Assembly (NCBI GenBank): GCA_040770625.1
Contig: JAXGIW010000005.1
Coordinates: forward strand, 76,685-140,684
Direction of reading: 5' to 3'
Length of the DNA: 64,000 nt
DNA from: 58-81 sp012729145
Lineage (GTDB): Bacteria; Synergistota; Synergistia; Synergistales; Thermovirgaceae
Of the stretch, positions 60,959 through 64,000 are shown one piece after another (the first letter of the stretch is position 1; the number at the start of each line of letters is the position of its first letter). Position numbers and translations under genes: made by a program. The notes beneath the pieces are model-generated. The model was not told where the DNA came from, ran no database searches, and saw only the letters and a program-made list of their open reading frames with translations.

Positions 60959-61425
60959 CAGTGAAGATGTGGCGCATGGACAAGCTTATCAGTACCTGCC
61001 TTGGGCTGGGTTGCCTCACGGGCATGCCTGGGACCCTTGCCTCCTTTGCTGCAGTGCTGGCAGCAATGGTCCTCCCCGTCAATGCGGCGCTGATAGCTGC
61101 GTTCGCGGTCATGGGCGGGATAGCATCCTGGTCATATGCAAGGGAGAAGGGTGAAGATGATCCACCCGAGGTGGTTATTGATGAAGTGGTGGGGATGTGG
61201 ATATCTCTCTACGGTTTTGGGCCCGGTCTCTTTATCCCTGCCCTGGGGCTTTTCAGGATACTCGACATCGTCAAACCCTTCCCTGTCAGGAACTCGGAAA
61301 CACTGCCCGGAGGTGTAGGGATCATGGCTGATGATATCGTAGCGGGTCTTCTGGCGAACCTTATCCTCAGGGGGATCTCCTGGCTATTCCTGGGCGGCGG
61401 GTTCCAGGTCCTGGCAGGGGTTTGA
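60955..61425 (+). CDS. pgpA: Phosphatidylglycerophosphatase A
   Basis: Membrane phosphatase of 156 residues that converts phosphatidylglycerophosphate to phosphatidylglycerol. Landmarks are LGLGCLTGMPGTLASFAA, the acidic motif EVVIDEVVGMWISLYGFGP, LFRILDIVKPFPVR and VGIMADDIVAGLLANLI. It overlaps rimO by four bases (GTGA). Confidence 0.9.
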   Translation: MTVKMWRMDKLISTCLGLGCLTGMPGTLASFAAVLAAMVLPVNAALIAAFAVMGGIASWSYAREKGEDDPPEVVIDEVVGMWISLYGFGPGLFIPALGLFRILDIVKPFPVRNSETLPGGVGIMADDIVAGLLANLILRGISWLFLGGGFQVLAGV

Positions 61426-61427
61426 AT

Positions 61428-62003
61428 ATGGTTGACAAGTGCAGGCTGGAGAGCTTCCTGCCGCCGGTGGAGAGTGTCCCGGCCGAAGCAAGGAAATGTC
61501 AGTTTCCACCTGGAGTCAGGGACCTTTCGCGGGCGGTGATGATAGAGGCAAGGTCCAGGGGTATCAGGATCTGTTGCGCAGAATCATGTACCGGCGGGCT
61601 TCTTGCAGGCGCCATTACCGGGAACGCCGGTTCTTCCAATGTCTTCACGGGCGGTGTCGTCTGTTACTCCAACGAGTCCAAGATCACGATCCTCAAGGTC
61701 CCCGGGGAGATCATCGAGAGATACGGAGCGGTGAGCGAAGAGTGTGCCCTTGCAATGGCCCGGGGCGCAAAAGATCTTTTCGGTTCCGACATAGCCTGTT
61801 CCATAACAGGCATTGCGGGTCCCGGGGGGGCGACGCCGGGTAAACCTGTGGGTCTGGTCTGGTTCGGAGTGGTCTCGTCAGAAGAGAGCAGCGCTTTTCC
61901 CAGGCAGTTCCAGGGGGGCAGAGGAAAGGTCAGGAGGATGGCTGTCGTTTCGGCCCTGGAGGCCCTGTTACGAAGTATGGGGAGGATGGGCAATGAACGA
62001 TGA
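61428..62003 (+). CDS. CinA C-terminal domain (NMN amidohydrolase-like) protein
   Basis: Protein of 191 residues matching only the C-terminal PncC-like domain of CinA, which hydrolyses nicotinamide mononucleotide. Landmarks are AESCTGGLLAGAITGNAGSSNVFTGGVVCYSNESK, GAVSEECALAMARGAKDLFGSDIACSITGIAGPGGATPGKPVGLV. The N-terminal domain of full CinA (competence/damage-inducible region) is absent. The ATG at 61428 follows GGCAGGGG; a TTG at 61422 overlapping the pgpA stop is the alternative. The pgpA-cinA-thpR-recA order is common. Confidence 0.87.
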   Translation: MVDKCRLESFLPPVESVPAEARKCQFPPGVRDLSRAVMIEARSRGIRICCAESCTGGLLAGAITGNAGSSNVFTGGVVCYSNESKITILKVPGEIIERYGAVSEECALAMARGAKDLFGSDIACSITGIAGPGGATPGKPVGLVWFGVVSSEESSAFPRQFQGGRGKVRRMAVVSALEALLRSMGRMGNER

Positions 62004-62589
62004 CCTTATCCGTTGTTTTGTATGCGTGGAGCTCGGGCAACCGGTCAGGGAGAGGCTCTCCCGGTGGGTGGCCCGGTTCAGACCTATGGCCCCTGAGCTT
62101 CGGTGGGTCAGGGATGACGCCTACCATATCACCCTGAAATTCTGCGGGGAGATACCTTATACTTATCTGTACAAGCTGGAGAACGCCCTGGAGCACGGCC
62201 TGAGCCTCAAGAGGACAAGGGCTTTCCCTCTCGAACTGGCGGGAGTGGGGGCCTTTCCGGGCTTCCGGCAGCCCAGGGTACTGTGGGCGGGGATCGGGGG
62301 CGAGGATTATCAGGTCCGGAGAGTTGCCTCCGTCGTAGAGAGGGCGGCTGTGGCGGCGGGGATCGAGAGGGAGAAAAGACCATTCCACCCCCATGTGACG
62401 TTGGCCAGGGTCCCTCCGACGATCGAACTCCCGGTGGGAGTTTTGAGGGAGATGAACAACAGCAGTGGATCCTGGGGCGAGTGGAGTGTCTCTTCCGTTA
62501 CGCTTATGAGGAGCGAACTTCTGCCCGAAGGACCGAGGTATACCCCCATTTCGATCCTGGAATTCTCAAATGACCTGGAGGTGCAGTGA
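61993..62589 (+). CDS. thpR: RNA 2',3'-cyclic phosphodiesterase
   Basis: 2H-phosphoesterase of 198 residues that opens 2',3'-cyclic phosphates on RNA ends. The two His-x-Thr motifs are HITLKFCGE and HPHVTLARVP, the usual pair. The start ATG at 61993 follows GGAGGA; the reading frame is open further upstream inside cinA but has no support. It overlaps the cinA-like gene by 11 bases and is two bases from the recA start. Confidence 0.88.
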   Translation: MNDDLIRCFVCVELGQPVRERLSRWVARFRPMAPELRWVRDDAYHITLKFCGEIPYTYLYKLENALEHGLSLKRTRAFPLELAGVGAFPGFRQPRVLWAGIGGEDYQVRRVASVVERAAVAAGIEREKRPFHPHVTLARVPPTIELPVGVLREMNNSSGSWGEWSVSSVTLMRSELLPEGPRYTPISILEFSNDLEVQ

Positions 62590-62591
62590 CC

Positions 62592-63716
62592 ATGGGCAAG
62601 CGCAAAGGTTCCATGACCAGGGAGGATGTGCTCGATCAGGCTTTGACCGATATCCGGAGCAAATTCGGCGAGGGTGCGATCATGTGCCTGGGAGAGAGCT
62701 CCGGAGCGCCTGCGGAAGTGATCTCCACGGGAGTGCTCCCCCTTGATATCGCCCTGGGTATCGGAGGGTACCCCAGGGGGAGGATAGTCGAGATCTTCGG
62801 CCCCGAAGGAGGAGGCAAGACGACTCTCGCCCTTCATGCCCTGGCGGAGGCTCAAAAGGCCGGAGGCATAGCGGCCTTCATCGATGCGGAGCACGCCCTG
62901 GACCCCCGACTGGCCTATTCCCTTGGGGTCAAGATCGAGGAGCTCTACGTGGCCCAGCCCGACAGCGGAGAACAGGCCCTGTATATTCTTGAGACCCTTG
63001 TCAGGAGCGGAGCCGTCGACGTAATTGTCGTCGATTCTGTCGCAGCCCTTACCCCCCAGGCCGAGATCGACGGAAAGATCGGCGACAGCCAGGTCGGCCT
63101 GCAGGCAAGGCTCATGTCCTACGCGCTGAGAAGGCTCACCTCGGCGATCTCCAGAAGCAACTGCGTGGTTATTTTCATAAACCAGCTAAGGGCAAAGATA
63201 TCGACCATGGGTTACGGGGGGCCCCAGGAGACCACCACCGGAGGAAGGGCACTGAAGTTCTACAGCTCTGTGAGGATAGAGGTCAAGAGGGGCAAGTCCA
63301 TCTCCAAGGGTGACGAAGCCCTCGGCCACGAGCTCTGGATCAAGGTGGTCAAGAACAAGCAGGCCCCGCCATTCAGGACTGCCCATGCCTCCCTTGTCTA
63401 CGGCAAGGGGATCCCTGCCGAGATATCTGTCCTGGACATGGCCCTGGACTACGACATTCTCAAGAGAAAGGGATCATGGATAGCCTACAAGGGCGAAAGC
63501 CTGGGCCAGGGGAAGGAGAGCGTGGGGAACTACCTCATGGAACACCGTGAGCTGATGGACGAGATCATCGCCGCCGTAAAGGCCAAGGCCTCCGAAGGAA
63601 TGGCCTTCCCCATAGGCGAAGAGGAGGAGGCTGAAGAAGGCGACCTGCTGGAGAAGGCCGAACTGGAGATAGAGGAAGGGGTCCTCAGCATCACCCTCGA
63701 CGAAGAGGAAAAATAG
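62592..63716 (+). CDS. recA: Recombinase A
   Basis: DNA recombinase of 374 residues for homologous recombination and the SOS response. Fold and motifs are clear: N-terminal KFGEGAIMCLG, P-loop at 70-77, Walker B VIVVDSVAALTPQAEID, loop 1 GDSQVGLQARLMS, loop 2 INQLRAKIS through ETTTGGRALKFYSSVRIEV. The P-loop reads GPEGGGKT where most RecA proteins have GPESSGKT, and loop 2 has a two-residue insertion (MGYGGPQETTTGG). The acidic C-terminal tail is typical. The ATG at 62592 is eight bases from GGAGGTG; a GTG at 62586 is too close to it. Confidence 0.95.
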   Translation: MGKRKGSMTREDVLDQALTDIRSKFGEGAIMCLGESSGAPAEVISTGVLPLDIALGIGGYPRGRIVEIFGPEGGGKTTLALHALAEAQKAGGIAAFIDAEHALDPRLAYSLGVKIEELYVAQPDSGEQALYILETLVRSGAVDVIVVDSVAALTPQAEIDGKIGDSQVGLQARLMSYALRRLTSAISRSNCVVIFINQLRAKISTMGYGGPQETTTGGRALKFYSSVRIEVKRGKSISKGDEALGHELWIKVVKNKQAPPFRTAHASLVYGKGIPAEISVLDMALDYDILKRKGSWIAYKGESLGQGKESVGNYLMEHRELMDEIIAAVKAKASEGMAFPIGEEEEAEEGDLLEKAELEIEEGVLSITLDEEEK

Positions 63717-63743
63717 ACCTGGATACATAATACTTTCCCTGGT

Positions 63744-63817
63744 CCTGCGACGACGGGGCTGAATAATGGAAGGCCGAAACCCCCATGAAGGGGCTAGCGG
63801 GCTTTCATGGTCGCAGG
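63744..63817 (+). ncRNA. Possible structured RNA downstream of recA
   Basis: CCTGCGAC (63744-63751) pairs perfectly with GTCGCAGG (63810-63817), enclosing 58 bases with further pairings such as CATGAA (63784-63789) with TTCATG (63804-63809), and alternatively CCCC with GGGG around ATGAA. No known riboswitch or structural RNA consensus was recognised. It could be a leader element of the gene after the window, or part of the recA 3' region. The short remainder up to 63880 shows no gene. Confidence 0.35.
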
Positions 63818-63887
63818 CTTTTCGGGAATGTCAGGTTAACGATACAGGCAGGATACAGGACAACTGGTTGGAATCAGTAGGTTATTG

Positions 63888-63919
63888 TTGACACAAACAC
63901 CCGCGCCTTGTATTATAAT
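63888..63919 (+). promoter_or_regulatory. Strong promoter for the gene beyond the window
   Basis: A perfect TTGACA at 63888-63893 is followed by TATTAT at 63911-63916 (17-base spacer), overlapping a perfect TATAAT at 63914-63919 (20-base spacer). No start codon with a ribosome site is seen before the window ends. Confidence 0.7.
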
Positions 63920-63922
63920 CGT

Positions 63923-63947
63923 CGCCCCTTGAAACGGGCGGATTTTT
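63923..63947 (+). terminator. Attenuator-like hairpin at the transcript start
   Basis: CGCCC (63923-63927) pairs with GGGCG (63936-63940) around an eight-base loop and is followed by GATTTTT. It falls at the predicted start of transcription from the promoter at 63888, so the transcript would begin with a terminator-like hairpin. It may instead protect the 5' end. Confidence 0.4.
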
Positions 63948-64000
63948 CGCACCTTGACATAGTTATATAGGCAGGAGAAGGAGCGGGCGAGACTCGAGCA

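Noticed and set aside
63954..63959. TTGACA near the window end as a second promoter
   Set aside because: No -10-like hexamer lies 16-19 bases downstream; the nearby TATAT is far too close.

Overview
The window reads as one stretch of a moderately GC-rich, diderm, amino-acid-fermenting bacterium, most likely a member of the Synergistota (inference from gene content, no search was run). The support is a lipid-A-type acyltransferase and a TolC/RND export operon (outer membrane), many amino-acid catabolic genes (ornithine aminotransferase, two glutamate dehydrogenase paralogues, several PLP aminotransferases, peptide uptake and peptidases), and a selenocysteine-coded gene. Genes are densely packed with many ATGA/GTGA overlaps. 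No rRNA, tRNA, CRISPR array, insertion sequence or prophage was seen.

Layout. 1-6300: 3' part of rocD, an enoyl-CoA hydratase-family gene, a dCMP deaminase, an AAA+ ATPase fused to a long TPR region, an HD protein and a small membrane protein. 6388-11486: OPT peptide transporter, P1-family aminopeptidase, LuxR/HisKA_3 two-component pair, UPF0316 protein. 11612-20237: beta-CASP metallo-RNase-like protein, then a TolC/adaptor/RND operon with an unknown fourth gene. 20287-28633: tyrS, LpxL-like acyltransferase, tautomerase, mnmE, two tandem MocR-like aminotransferases, M48 protease, archaeal-type apgM. 28736-31096: YhaM-like exoribonuclease, RluA-type pseudouridine synthase and a 106-residue selenoprotein gene with an in-frame TGA. 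31568-34291: two glutamate dehydrogenase-family genes, each with its own promoter and terminator. 34348-41364: PEP synthase N-domain protein, asnS, M20 amidohydrolase, acyl-CoA synthetase, citC. 41358-49877: complete histidine cluster on the minus strand (hisD-Z-G-B-H-A-F-IE plus a HAD phosphatase) with divergent hisC. 49927-55668: MocR-like protein lacking its PLP lysine, citX, FCD-type GntR regulator, DegT-type aminotransferase, YugP-like protease, DUF6391-like protein. 55665-63716: rsmB, PASTA protein, rpe, rodZ, rimO, pgpA, cinA-like, thpR, recA. 63717-64000: leader and promoter region for a gene beyond the window.

How they work together. Peptides taken up by the OPT transporter can be hydrolysed by the P1, M20 and M48 peptidases; the amino acids are deaminated by the aminotransferases and glutamate dehydrogenases. 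citC and citX imply a citrate-lyase-type enzyme whose subunits are encoded elsewhere. The histidine cluster lacks only a classical histidinol-phosphatase, and the HAD gene at its end is the obvious candidate.

The most notable item is the selenoprotein at 30776-31096. It has its own promoter inside the end of the rluA-like gene, a TGA at codon 36, a six-base-pair hairpin whose loop lies 22 nt after that TGA, an intact reading frame to a TAA stop, and a terminator-like hairpin further down. Standard gene calling would miss or truncate it. Other points worth a look are the kinase-less PASTA protein at the rsmB-rpe locus, the K-to-Q change in the MocR-like protein, the hydratase-family protein without its two glutamates, the RecA P-loop variant, and a C9 tract in the spacer of the efflux operon promoter.
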